Part shown: in pieces, positions 8,662-17,600 of the stretch | How positions within the stretch are numbered: the stretch's first letter is position 1 | Layout of the letters: each line of letters opens with the position of its first letter | DNA from: Methylosinus sp. LW4 | GTDB taxonomy: Bacteria; Pseudomonadota; Alphaproteobacteria; Rhizobiales; Beijerinckiaceae | DNA length: 64,000 bases | Reading direction: 5' to 3' | Assembly (NCBI RefSeq): GCF_000379125.1 | Contig: NZ_KB900626.1 | Location: 436,014 to 500,013 of the forward strand | Made by a program: the position numbers and the translations under genes | The notes under the pieces: generated by a model | What the model saw: only the letters and a program-made list of their open reading frames with translations | The model's database searches: none | Told to the model about the DNA's origin: nothing

Positions 8662-11600
8662 CGCTCGACGCTCTCTTTCCCAATCTTCACGCCACGCGTG
8701 TTTTTGGCCGATCGGCCGATGCGGCTTCGTCCGGGCAGCGCGAGTCCGAGGCGACGGACGCAGATCAATTCGCTTCGCTGCTCTCCGATCTCGACGATCG
8801 AAGCGCCGCTTCCTCGCGCGTCCCCGTCTCGGAAGCGACGACAGATCATAGGACGGCTGACGCCGCGGAAGCTCCGGCCACCGAGGCGACGAGCAATGCG
8901 CCGGCGCCGATGCAGACTTTCGTCGCGATCCCGGCCTTCGACATGAGCTGGCGACCCGCCGCCGATGCGCAATCGGCCTCGTCGCCGGCCGGCGCCGTCT
9001 CCACCGACGATGCGTCGGCGCCGACGCGCGACGAAGCGAGCGCGTCGCAAGCCGAACGCAGTGCGAACGAGATTCCGCGCTCGCTCTCGGCTCCCGCGAT
9101 TTCGCCGCGACCACGTACGATCGGGTCCGACAAGGCCATCGCGGCGAGCGCTGGTTCCGACGCGCCGACGGAGGCTTCGACCTCCGATCCGGCGCCCTCG
9201 TCGCCGCAGCCGGACAAAAGCGATCAGGCCGCAGAGCCGCGCGTCGGCTCATCCGGCGAGGCGTCGACGATTGCGTCGCCGATTGGCGCATCCAGCAGGC
9301 GATCCGATAGCGTCTCGCAGTCGGCGGCTTCCGCGATGCAAGCGTCGTCGGAGGGGCGGGACGAAGCTTCGCGCCCATCCGCATCACGACCCGCCGCCTC
9401 TTTGTCTGCGGACTCGACCGTCGGTAGGCGCGCCGTCGCTTCGCAATCCAATGTCGTGACGTCGAGCGATCTCGGGGCTCTCTCGCTCGACGATGACGCG
9501 GCGGCCATCGCTACGACGCCCGCGCCGCGCATCGTTTCGACCGCATCCGTCTCGTCGGCGCCGGCGCCGAGCACGGCCGCGGCGCAGCGACGCTCGCCCT
9601 CGTCGTCGTCCTTTGCGGCGAATGTGCAAACCGAAGTCTCCTCTTCGGTCCGAGGTCCCTTGCCGGAGACGGTCGCGCCGCAGCCGGTCTATGTTTCGAC
9701 GGTCACGACTTCGACCGCCGACCCTTCGTTGCGCGCGGAATCCCCGCGCGTGAATTTCACTCCTGACTATGCGCCTGTTTCGGAGCCGCCCGCCGGCGAA
9801 ATGCGCGTGGAGCGCGACCTCGACAATCGCGTATCGGCGCAGGCGATCGGAAGCGACTCCCTCGTCCCGAATTCGACGGCGCCGACAGAAGCCACCGACA
9901 ATCTGCGTAATAGCCGGCCGTCGTCGGGGGCTGAGATTTCCGCCGCTTCGATCGCTACGCCGATTGTTCAGCGAGGCGTATCGCCGACAGCGACGCCGGC
10001 TTCGACGCCGCAGTGGACTTCCTCCAGATTTGCTTCGTCGAACAATTCGGTCGCCACGGCCGTGACGATCGGGGACGCGCGTTCATCGACGGTCGAAGCG
10101 CTCGCCGTGTCGGAGGAGGCGGCTTCTGAGTCCGGGCCGATTGACATTTCGTCGACGCTCGACGGCAATGAGGCGACGACGCAGAGAGAGGCGCCGCCCG
10201 CCACTTCTTCTTCGTCGTCCAGGCAAGCGCCTATAGCGACGCGAGCCGCCAGCGTGAATATGCGCTCCGATCTCATTGCGTCCTATGCCTATCGCGATCC
10301 CTCGCCATTGGCGCCGTCTGCGGCCGAGACGCAAGCGCCGCCGCGGATGCGGAACTCGGACGAGAACGTCCGCGAGGCGGCGGTCACTCGCACGAGCGAC
10401 TTCGCTCCATTCGATTTGCGTGATCCGGCGCGTCCGTCGGCTTCGACGTCTTCGCAAGGGAGCGCGGCGAATCCGACGACGAGCTCCATTGCCGCGCTCG
10501 ACTCGTCGCCGATCGACGCTACGACAGGCGACGTCGCTCCGGCGCCCTCCGCTCTATCGCGCTCCGGTGCGGCGCCTCGCGCGTCGCAGGCGCCCTCCGA
10601 TGACCGAGCGCCCGCCGTCGCTGACCGATCTTCGCTCGGGCGGGGCGCGGAAGCGCTTTCGTTCGTCGCATCGCAGGGGGGCGCTTTCGCCGCCGCCGCC
10701 CCGAGAGCACAGAGTGTCGCGACCGCCGACATTCACGCGTACCCGTCCTTCGAGCTTCGCGGCGAGGTAGCGCAGCCGGCCACTAATTCGCTTCCGCAGC
10801 CGGGATCGACGAATGTTTCGTCGCAATTCGATGTCGCGCCCTCGGCGTCATACACGGCTCGCGACATGCGCGGGTCTCCCTCGGACGATTTCGCCAGCGT
10901 CTCGATGACGGAAGACAATGTGAGCTTCGTCGCGTCGTCGTCGCGCAACGACATTGGTTCTTCGACATCGAATATCTCGTCGGACGAAACGCGAACGACG
11001 CCGACTCCATTCGATCTGCGTGACGCCTTGGCCGGAACCGTTCCGATCTCGACGCAGGCTTTCGCGCGCGTCGAATCCGCGAGCGCGACAGCCGGCGTCG
11101 ACATCGCCGCGCGCTCGACGGCGGACGGCGCCACGCCGATTGCGCAGAATACATCGTCGCGCGCGACGCTCGTCCAATCCCGCGTCGAGGGCGACGCGAG
11201 GAGCGCGGACGTTTCCCCCACGCAGACTTGGCCATCGAGGTCTTTCGAAGCCGATCGTAGCCGCAGCAATATTGCGGCGACGCCGGCCGATGCGCTCGCA
11301 TCTCGAACAATGACGACGAGCGTCGCATCGATGCGCGCGTCCAATGTCACGGGCGTGGCGTCGGATCGAGGCGCTCAAGTCGACCGAGCCGCCGACGCCG
11401 GGACAATAGCGCTGGGTGCGGATCAACCGAGCTCGTCGCTCTCGACGCCGCTGCAGGACGCTGCGACCGCGGATGCGAGCGCCGCGTCAAATTATGTCGC
11501 CGCGCCGGCTGCGACGTCTTTTTCGCAGATCTCGAGCGAAACTCGACGCCCGCCGCCTGTCACCAATCGCGCTACGCCTGTCGTCGCGGCATCGCGCGTG

Positions 11601-13238
11601 GAGTCGTCGGCGCCGAGCGTCGCAAGCGCCAGCGATCCGCAGCAGGCCGGGCGGCGATCGTCGGAGCCTGCCGCCTCGCGATCTGCGGCGGCCGACGCGC
11701 GCGCACCCGTTTTTGCGCCGCCGGATGACGTCCGCAGCGCTGTCGGAGCGTCAGCCGTATCGGCAGGCGCGACGCCGGTCCAACCCTCGGCTGTCGTAGC
11801 GAATGGCGATGCGCCGCGCAGTTTCGTCTCTGCGTCGAGCCCCGCGCCGACCACATCCGCGCCGCCGAATGACGCTCGTAGCGCTGTCGGAGCATCTGCC
11901 GCATCAGGCGCGACGCCGGTCCAACCCTCGGCTGTCGTAGCGAATGGCGGTGCGCCGCGCAGCGCCTTCTCTGCGTCGATCGCTGCGCCGACCACATCGG
12001 CGTCGCCGGATGACGCCCGCAGCGCTGTCGGAGCGTCTGTCGCATCGACAGGCGCGGCGCCGGTCCAGCCCTCCGCAGTCGTAACGAAAGGCGATGCGCA
12101 GAGCGGCGGCTTCTCTGCGTCGAGAGCTGCGCCGACCACATCTGCGCCGCCGGATGACGCCGGCAGCGAAGTAGGAGCGTCCGCCGCATCGACCGGCGCG
12201 GCGTCGGCTCAACCCTCGGCTGTCGTAGCGAGCGGCGATGCGTCGCGCGCCGCCTTTGCTGCGTCGAGCGCCGCGCCAATCATATCCGCGCCGCAGCGTG
12301 AGCGCGCGTCCGCTATCCGGTCGAGCGACCGAGCTTCCGCTGACGATCGGCGCGCGAGCGCATCGACGGTGACGGAGTCCGTCGAATCCTCCTCTGTCGC
12401 CGCGTCATTCGCCGATGCTCGCAGCATCGAGGCGTCATCGTCCAGCGCCGACAGAAATTCCGATCGCGGCTCAATGGCGGCGATCGACGATCGGTCTCGG
12501 CCATCCATCGATTCCAGATCGGCGAGTTTCGAGACGCGTGACAATGTGACGCCGCCGCCAGATGCGCCGAGCGTCTCGACGCAACCGAGCGCGACGATGG
12601 TCGATGACGGAACGAGCGCGGTTACGCCAGCGCCTATCGGAACGCTCGCTATTCTCGCGCCGGCGGCGCAGCTGCCGACGGCTTTCGCCGAGCTCCTCGC
12701 GCCGCAAGCGCGCAGCCTAATCGCTTCTGCATCTCTGACGTCTTCGACGCCGGCGGCGGCGCCCGCTACGAATGTCGGCGAAGGGCAACGGCAGAGCGTC
12801 GCGCCGAAAATCCTGACCATAGAGCTCGAGCCTGCGGCGCTGGGCGCGGTCACTGTGAAGATGAAGCTGGCGCATTCGGGCATAGACATGCGCATCAGCG
12901 TCGAATCGTCCGAGGCGTTGCGCCGGCTCGATTCGACGCGCGAGAAGCTCGTCGAGGCGATGCAATCGTCCGGCTGCACGATCGACTCCTGCACCATACA
13001 GATCGGCCCGACCGCCGCCGACGGCGCCAATGCGCAAGCCGCGCCCGACAATGGCGGGGGCTTCGCGCAAGCGGGCGGAGGCGGACGTGAGGAGCAGAGC
13101 GTCGGTCGACAGGGAGCGGGCTATGGGGGATCGGGCGGTGATCGCAGGCAAGGCGCGAGCGCGGAGAATGGCGAGCGGGGGACGAATGGCGAGCCTCGCC
13201 GCGTCGCTGATCGCCGCGGCGGCGACGTCTATCTGTGA
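8658..13238 (+). CDS. fliK: Giant flagellar hook-length control protein FliK
   Basis: FliK acts as the molecular ruler and substrate-switch for the flagellar export system. The conserved C-terminal Flg_hook domain is clear at about residues 1375-1450 (ILTIELEPAALGAVTVKMKL, MRISVESSEALRRLDSTREK). The rest, more than 1,300 residues, is low-complexity Ser/Ala/Thr/Arg/Pro sequence with no other recognisable fold and includes four tandem 47-48-residue repeats. At 1,526 residues it is several times the usual 400-600. The start at 8658 overlaps the motC stop. Position after motB-motC is where Sinorhizobium keeps its fliK (once called motD). The frame is unbroken, so the gene is probably functional. 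Confidence 0.9.
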   Translation: MTLDALFPNLHATRVFGRSADAASSGQRESEATDADQFASLLSDLDDRSAASSRVPVSEATTDHRTADAAEAPATEATSNAPAPMQTFVAIPAFDMSWRPAADAQSASSPAGAVSTDDASAPTRDEASASQAERSANEIPRSLSAPAISPRPRTIGSDKAIAASAGSDAPTEASTSDPAPSSPQPDKSDQAAEPRVGSSGEASTIASPIGASSRRSDSVSQSAASAMQASSEGRDEASRPSASRPAASLSADSTVGRRAVASQSNVVTSSDLGALSLDDDAAAIATTPAPRIVSTASVSSAPAPSTAAAQRRSPSSSSFAANVQTEVSSSVRGPLPETVAPQPVYVSTVTTSTADPSLRAESPRVNFTPDYAPVSEPPAGEMRVERDLDNRVSAQAIGSDSLVPNSTAPTEATDNLRNSRPSSGAEISAASIATPIVQRGVSPTATPASTPQWTSSRFASSNNSVATAVTIGDARSSTVEALAVSEEAASESGPIDISSTLDGNEATTQREAPPATSSSSSRQAPIATRAASVNMRSDLIASYAYRDPSPLAPSAAETQAPPRMRNSDENVREAAVTRTSDFAPFDLRDPARPSASTSSQGSAANPTTSSIAALDSSPIDATTGDVAPAPSALSRSGAAPRASQAPSDDRAPAVADRSSLGRGAEALSFVASQGGAFAAAAPRAQSVATADIHAYPSFELRGEVAQPATNSLPQPGSTNVSSQFDVAPSASYTARDMRGSPSDDFASVSMTEDNVSFVASSSRNDIGSSTSNISSDETRTTPTPFDLRDALAGTVPISTQAFARVESASATAGVDIAARSTADGATPIAQNTSSRATLVQSRVEGDARSADVSPTQTWPSRSFEADRSRSNIAATPADALASRTMTTSVASMRASNVTGVASDRGAQVDRAADAGTIALGADQPSSSLSTPLQDAATADASAASNYVAAPAATSFSQISSETRRPPPVTNRATPVVAASRVESSAPSVASASDPQQAGRRSSEPAASRSAAADARAPVFAPPDDVRSAVGASAVSAGATPVQPSAVVANGDAPRSFVSASSPAPTTSAPPNDARSAVGASAASGATPVQPSAVVANGGAPRSAFSASIAAPTTSASPDDARSAVGASVASTGAAPVQPSAVVTKGDAQSGGFSASRAAPTTSAPPDDAGSEVGASAASTGAASAQPSAVVASGDASRAAFAASSAAPIISAPQRERASAIRSSDRASADDRRASASTVTESVESSSVAASFADARSIEASSSSADRNSDRGSMAAIDDRSRPSIDSRSASFETRDNVTPPPDAPSVSTQPSATMVDDGTSAVTPAPIGTLAILAPAAQLPTAFAELLAPQARSLIASASLTSSTPAAAPATNVGEGQRQSVAPKILTIELEPAALGAVTVKMKLAHSGIDMRISVESSEALRRLDSTREKLVEAMQSSGCTIDSCTIQIGPTAADGANAQAAPDNGGGFAQAGGGGREEQSVGRQGAGYGGSGGDRRQGASAENGERGTNGEPRRVADRRGGDVYL
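11715..12287 (+). repeat. Four in-frame tandem repeats inside fliK
   Basis: Four consecutive units of 144, 141, 144 and 144 bases encode 48, 47, 48 and 48 residues. Each unit begins A(P/S)P(D/N)DA(R/G)S and contains VGAS, QPSAVV and, at the end, AP(T/I)(T/I)S. DNA identity between units is high in the QPSAVV part, which indicates recent duplication within an already repetitive gene. The number of units could vary between strains. Confidence 0.93.
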
Positions 13239-13779
13239 GGCGCGCGCCGAAGGTCGGCCGACGTCGAGCAATATTTGCGAAAGGGAGATGATCCGCGCCT
13301 CCAATGAGAATGCGGTTCCTCTCGCCGTGCTCTATGCGGTGGCGCTCACTGAGACGGGGCAGAAGGGCGCGCTCAACGCCTTTGCGATGAATGTCGAAGG
13401 GCGCGCGGTGCTCAGCGCCGATTTCCGCGAGGCGATGATGCGATTTCTCGCGGCGAAACGCTCCGGCGCCGTGCTCATCGATATCGGCTGCATGCAGGTC
13501 AATCATCACTATCACGGCGCGCGCTTCGCCAGCGTCGAGGCGATGTTCGATCCGCGCGCCAATGTCGATTATGCGGCGCGCTTCCTCAAAGATTTGCACA
13601 AGCGCGAAGGGACATGGACCTCGGCCGTCGCGCGCTATCACGCCGGGCCGAAGAACGCGCCGGCGCAGAAGAGCTATGTGTGCTCGGTGATCGCCAATAT
13701 GATCGCCAGCGGCTTCGGCGCCTGGACCGACGCCTCGCGCGATTTCTGCCGCCCGCGCCGAGAAGCCGCGTCGCGCTGA
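13186..13779 (+). CDS. Flagellar-locus lytic transglycosylase (SLT domain)
   Basis: A secreted peptidoglycan-cutting enzyme, probably opening the wall for the flagellar rod. The ATG at 13186 lies inside the 3' end of fliK (53-base overlap) behind a GGGGGA site; ATG 13168 is an alternative. Residues 1-21 form a signal sequence (ASLAASLIAAAATS…EARA). The SLT fold shows the catalytic Glu in ALTETGQKG, the DIGCMQVN strand, and the AVARYHAGP motif near the C-terminus. At 197 residues it is a minimal single-domain enzyme. A small transglycosylase directly after fliK is the known Rhizobiales arrangement and takes the place of the FlgJ muramidase domain. Confidence 0.88.
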   Translation: MASLAASLIAAAATSICEARAEGRPTSSNICEREMIRASNENAVPLAVLYAVALTETGQKGALNAFAMNVEGRAVLSADFREAMMRFLAAKRSGAVLIDIGCMQVNHHYHGARFASVEAMFDPRANVDYAARFLKDLHKREGTWTSAVARYHAGPKNAPAQKSYVCSVIANMIASGFGAWTDASRDFCRPRREAASR

Positions 13780-13792
13780 GCGCGGCCGACGC

Positions 13793-15004
13793 TCAGCGCC
13801 GCTCGCCGTCGCCCGCGGCGCGATGCAGATAGGACGCGAAGGCGTCGAATATCTTGCGCATCTGCGGCGGCTTGTAGGGGAACACGTCGACAGGATCCAT
13901 GTCGTGGACCAGCAGCGTGTGATCGACCTTGAACACGACCAGCTCGCCGCTCTCCGTCTCGGCGCAATCCACGCCGAAATAGGTGAGGCCGACGCAGTCG
14001 ACCAGCGCCTCGAAGGCGTCCGAATGGCGCGTCACGAAGTCGCTGTCGAAGGTCGCGAAAAAATGCTCTTCCTCGCGCCGGCGCCGCAGATCCGCCTCCA
14101 TTCGCGCATCGACATAGGAGCCGTTCCAGCCTTCTGAGACGGCGAGATGGCACGCGTAGGGGCGTCGGTCGATGAACAGCAGGCGGATTTTTCGATAGAG
14201 CCCGTCCTGTCCACGGCAATCGACGAATGGCGAAACGAGATAGGCCCGGTCCGAGCGCTTCGCGAGATAGAGGCCGAGGCCGAGCGCCGTGTCGATCTTC
14301 TCGGCGCCGCGCTCGTTGCGCTGCTCGATCGCGCGGACGACGATCGGAAAATTTCCGCCGGCCGCGCTCGACTCGGCGACGTCGCGCAGCTCGTCGTGCG
14401 CCATCCGACGCAGAATGGGCGTGCGCAGCCCGGCCTCTGTCAGATTGGCGGCCAGCGCGATCGGCTCCAGCATAGAGACGCGGTCGGGAAGGTTGACGAC
14501 CGGCGTCGGCCAATAGGCGAGCAGATCCTCGAGTTCGGCGAGCAGGCGACGGTTGAGGCTCGTCGCCGCGATCGCGACAAAGGCGAGATCATGATCCGGT
14601 AAGGCGGTGGGCAGCTCGCGGCCGGGCATCACATAGACCATCGTCAAGGCGATGTCGGAGCCTTCCAGCAGAAATTCGAGCGGCGTGTTCGCACCTATGT
14701 CGGCGGCGGCGACGAATGCGAGCACGCGCAATCTCGGATTGGCGCCGCAGCAGGTGCTGCGGAACACGCGCTGCTTGCTGAGCGCCATGGCCTGCCGCTT
14801 CAGGCCCGTCGCGAGATTGCCCTCGAGCTGATCGATGACCGCGAGATCCATCAGCGCGCCGGCGTGGTTCGGGTCGCGCTCGCACATGCCGAGCAGGCGC
14901 CCGGCGACTCGGCTCAGATCGACGCCGGCGAAGGCCAGCCGCGTCAGCTTGGCGAGGCCGATCGGCAGCGCGTTCATGGGATCCGACGATTGCTCGATAC
15001 GCAT
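13793..15004 (-). CDS. ATP-grasp-like protein of unknown substrate
   Basis: A 403-residue soluble protein. The N-terminal third looks helical and TPR-like (RLLGMCERDPNHAGALMDLA). The remainder resembles the ATP-grasp fold used by glutathione-synthetase-like ligases: a segment FPIVVRAIEQRN followed by DTALGLGLYLAKR, then LVSPFVDCRGQDGLYRKIR, and a late Asp/Glu-rich strand LTYFGVDCAETESGELVVFK. Where relatives usually read F-E-V-N, this one reads FKVD, so a metal-binding acid and Asn are changed. It is on the opposite strand to its flagellar neighbours, ending 13 bases from the transglycosylase. The substrate is unknown and the fold call is from memory of motif spacing. Confidence 0.6.
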   Translation of the reverse strand: MRIEQSSDPMNALPIGLAKLTRLAFAGVDLSRVAGRLLGMCERDPNHAGALMDLAVIDQLEGNLATGLKRQAMALSKQRVFRSTCCGANPRLRVLAFVAAADIGANTPLEFLLEGSDIALTMVYVMPGRELPTALPDHDLAFVAIAATSLNRRLLAELEDLLAYWPTPVVNLPDRVSMLEPIALAANLTEAGLRTPILRRMAHDELRDVAESSAAGGNFPIVVRAIEQRNERGAEKIDTALGLGLYLAKRSDRAYLVSPFVDCRGQDGLYRKIRLLFIDRRPYACHLAVSEGWNGSYVDARMEADLRRRREEEHFFATFDSDFVTRHSDAFEALVDCVGLTYFGVDCAETESGELVVFKVDHTLLVHDMDPVDVFPYKPPQMRKIFDAFASYLHRAAGDGERR

Positions 15005-15194
15005 AAATTCACCGTCTGCCGCTCCGATCGCCGCACGGAACTCGGCGCATCCTTCGCCGTCGACGCCTCTCGCGTCGGATCAGATAGCTAACGAGCCAAC
15101 ATTTCCCGAAGCTTGTCGAAATTTCGCAGCTCGATTCAACTTTGCTCGATTTTGAGCTATCCATTTCTAGTTCATCGATTCGAGGAACGGTCGC

Positions 15195-15743
15195 ATGGTT
15201 GACGCTCCGACATTTCGCTCCGATGGCCCGCGTCGCGCGCCGACGCTGGGCAAGCCGAAGATCGCGCCGCCGCATCTCTTCGCGGAGCGCCGCACGCCGC
15301 CGATGCGCCCGACGCGCGATATCGGCGAGCTGGCCCTGCGCACTGTCGGGGTCGCTCTCGCGGTCGTGTCGACGGGTTTCGCCGGCTATATGATTTCCGA
15401 TGCGGAGCGGCGTCCGCAATTCGCCGGTCTCGAGCATCTCGCGATCTACAGCCGCCCCACGGTCATCGCCGCCAAGCGGATTCAGACGCAGATCGCCGAT
15501 CAGCGCGGGAAGGTCGACTTCACGCCCGTCGGCTCGATCGGCGAGGCGCAATCGGAGGTCGGCGTTCCCGGCTTCGCGCTGCTCAGCGTCCGCTCGGGCG
15601 TCGCTCTGCTGCAAACGCCGAATGCGATCATCAAAGTGTCGCCGGGCGATCTCGTGGAGGGGCTCGGCCGCGTCACCGCGCTGGAGCGTCGCGGCGAGAA
15701 ATGGGCGCTGGTCTCGAGCGCCGGAGTCGTCATCGGCGAGTGA
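15195..15743 (+). CDS. Single-span membrane protein, unknown function
   Basis: A 182-residue protein with a Pro/Arg-rich cytoplasmic N-terminus, one transmembrane helix (about residues 47-67, LALRTVGVALAVVSTGFAGY) and a periplasmic C-terminal domain. The last 50 residues (GFALLSVRSGVALLQTP then IKVSPGDLVEGLGRVTALER and VSSAGVVIGE) resemble the small β-domain seen in GspC/PilP-type proteins, which connect inner-membrane parts of secretion or pilus machines. The resemblance is weak. A GAGGAA ribosome site lies nine bases before the ATG. It converges on the next gene with no gap at all. Confidence 0.72.
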   Translation: MVDAPTFRSDGPRRAPTLGKPKIAPPHLFAERRTPPMRPTRDIGELALRTVGVALAVVSTGFAGYMISDAERRPQFAGLEHLAIYSRPTVIAAKRIQTQIADQRGKVDFTPVGSIGEAQSEVGVPGFALLSVRSGVALLQTPNAIIKVSPGDLVEGLGRVTALERRGEKWALVSSAGVVIGE

Positions 15744-16184
15744 TCAGCGCCGGGCGACGCGCGCATTGGCGCGCGCGACGGCCTGGTCGATCTGCGCATT
15801 GAACTCCGCGAGCAGGTGCTCCGCCTGCCGCGCGCGCGATTTCTCCTGCCGATCCGGGTGACAGGCCCAGGCGAGGCGTCGACGCAGCGCGCCGAGCTTC
15901 GCGAGCGAGCCTTCGGCGCGCTGCAGCTCGATGAGGACCTCCTCGCGCTCGGGCAGCCGCGCGACCTTCGGCGGCGGCGGTGGGGCGGGCTCCCTCGGTG
16001 TCGCGCGATCGATTCCATAAGCGCGGGATATTCGCGCCACGCGATCCTCCGGCGATAGCGGAGACGGCGTCGCCTCCTCGCGCAGCAGGGCCCCGATGGG
16101 GGGAGGGCGCACAGGCCCGGCGTCGCGCTCCGTGGCGCGGGTCGCTTTTTCCAGGCTATCGAGAATGGTCGCGAAATTCGTCAT
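15744..16184 (-). CDS. J-domain-like protein
   Basis: A 146-residue protein. Its C-terminal half contains a helix-HPD-helix arrangement (LGALRRRLAWACHPDRQEKS followed by AEHLLAEFNAQIDQAVARA), the hallmark of J domains that stimulate Hsp70 ATPase. The N-terminal half is Pro-rich (PPPPPK) and probably disordered. The J domain lacks the long helix I typical of DnaJ, so activity is uncertain. The gene lies between fliI and a membrane protein, so it may assist flagellar or envelope assembly, which is inference from location only. Confidence 0.65.
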   Translation of the reverse strand: MTNFATILDSLEKATRATERDAGPVRPPPIGALLREEATPSPLSPEDRVARISRAYGIDRATPREPAPPPPPKVARLPEREEVLIELQRAEGSLAKLGALRRRLAWACHPDRQEKSRARQAEHLLAEFNAQIDQAVARANARVARR

Positions 16185-16265
16185 GGTCCCGAGCCGCAGG
16201 CAGGGCCGGGATCATGACCGCGAAGGAGTGAAAGATTGGTTGACCGGGCGGGCGCGCCGTCCCGT

Positions 16266-17600
16266 TCAGCCGTGCGTCGCGTGCTGCAGCCTGTCGGCGA
16301 CCTCTCGGAAGGGGTCGACGCTCGGCGGGGATTGCGGCGACTGAGTCAGCGCCTCATAGAGCTTGGGAACGAGCTGCACGGCCTGGTCCAGCTCCACATC
16401 CGCGCCCCGCTGATAGCCGCCGAGCATGCGCAGATCGCGCGTGTCCTCATAGCGGGACACCAGCGCGCGCAGCTTCTGGATGAGATGCCGCTGCTCCGGC
16501 TTCCAGGCGTGATGCGCGAGGCGCGAGATCGACGCTTTGAGATCGATCGCCGGATAGCGTCCTTGCTCGGCGATGGCGCGGTCGAGCACGATATGGCCAT
16601 CCAGCGTGCCGCGCACGCAATCGGCGATCGGATCATTGTGATTGTCGCCGTCGACGAGCACGGAATAGACGCCGGTGATCGAGCCGCGCCCTTCCTCGCC
16701 AGGTCCGGCGCGCTCCAGCAGGCGTGGAATATCGGCGAATATGCTCGGCGTGTAGCCATGCGCCACCGGCGGCTCGCCGGCGGCCAAGGCCACCTCGCGC
16801 GAGGCGTGCGCGAAACGCGTCACGGAATCGACGATGAGCAGAACATTGCGGCCGATATCGCGAAAATATTCCGCTATGGTCGTCGCCGTCAGCGGCGCGA
16901 GACGGCGCATCATCGGGCTTTCATCGCCTGTGGCCACGACGACGATCGACTCGCTCGCTTGTCCGGCCAGCACCTCGTCGAGAAATTCCCGCACTTCGCG
17001 ACCGCGCTCGCCGACGAGGCAGATCACCACAGTGTCGAAGCCCGGCGCGCGCGCCAGCATCGCCAGCAAGGTGGACTTGCCGACGCCAGAGCCGGCGAAA
17101 ATGCCGATGCGCTGGCCAGCGCAAATCGGCGTAAAGCAATCGACCGCCTTGACGCCGGTGCGCACGGGCACGCTCACGCGGCCGCGGCGCATCGCCTTCG
17201 GCGCCGAGGCGTCGACGTCGAAAGCCGTGTCGCCATCCGAGAGCGCGCCACGCTCGTCGATCGGCCGCGCAAAAGCGTCGAGAACGCGCCCGGCCCAATC
17301 GGCGCTCGGCGCGACCGCGATCGGCCCGGCGCGATAGGCGGGTGAGTTGAGGCCGATGCGCACGCGATTGTCGAAGGATTTGATGATCGCGCCTTCTTTG
17401 CCGACGCGCACGACTTGCCCCAGCGCGCCGTCCGGCGGCGCGCCGATGCGCACGCATTCGCCGAGCTCGACGAAATCGGAGAGGCCGCTGACGCGGCAAT
17501 ATGACGGCGTCACCTCGGTCACGAGGCCGAAGACGCGAATGTGATCGATGCGACGCTGGTCGCGCTCCACCGCGGCGCGCAGGCGCTGTAGCGAGGTCAT
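16266..17600 (-). CDS. fliI: Flagellar export ATPase FliI
   Basis: FliI (444 residues) is the F1-like ATPase that energises loading of flagellar export substrates. The Walker A loop GIFAGSGVGKST is intact at about residues 165-176, with the Walker B strand ending VLLIVDSVTRFAH. The N-terminal β-barrel and the C-terminal helical domain are present, and the length is normal. The gene overlaps the flgF stop by four bases (ATGA), so flgF-fliI form a coupled minus-strand pair. FliJ, which is often next to FliI, is not here but at 47.1 kb. Confidence 0.97.
   Translation of the reverse strand: MTSLQRLRAAVERDQRRIDHIRVFGLVTEVTPSYCRVSGLSDFVELGECVRIGAPPDGALGQVVRVGKEGAIIKSFDNRVRIGLNSPAYRAGPIAVAPSADWAGRVLDAFARPIDERGALSDGDTAFDVDASAPKAMRRGRVSVPVRTGVKAVDCFTPICAGQRIGIFAGSGVGKSTLLAMLARAPGFDTVVICLVGERGREVREFLDEVLAGQASESIVVVATGDESPMMRRLAPLTATTIAEYFRDIGRNVLLIVDSVTRFAHASREVALAAGEPPVAHGYTPSIFADIPRLLERAGPGEEGRGSITGVYSVLVDGDNHNDPIADCVRGTLDGHIVLDRAIAEQGRYPAIDLKASISRLAHHAWKPEQRHLIQKLRALVSRYEDTRDLRMLGGYQRGADVELDQAVQLVPKLYEALTQSPQSPPSVDPFREVADRLQHATHG

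Noticed and set aside
11492..12139. Minus-strand frames across the fliK repeats with repeated residues
   Set aside because: They are shadows of the tandem repeats in fliK, which is a clear gene with a conserved C-terminus.
11715..12287. Could be a CRISPR array
   Set aside because: Units are 141-144 bases, contiguous without unique spacers and in frame with a protein, so it is a protein-coding tandem repeat. No CRISPR array was seen elsewhere.
16236..17345. Plus-strand frame opposite fliI
   Set aside because: Antisense to a clear FliI ATPase with an intact Walker A motif.
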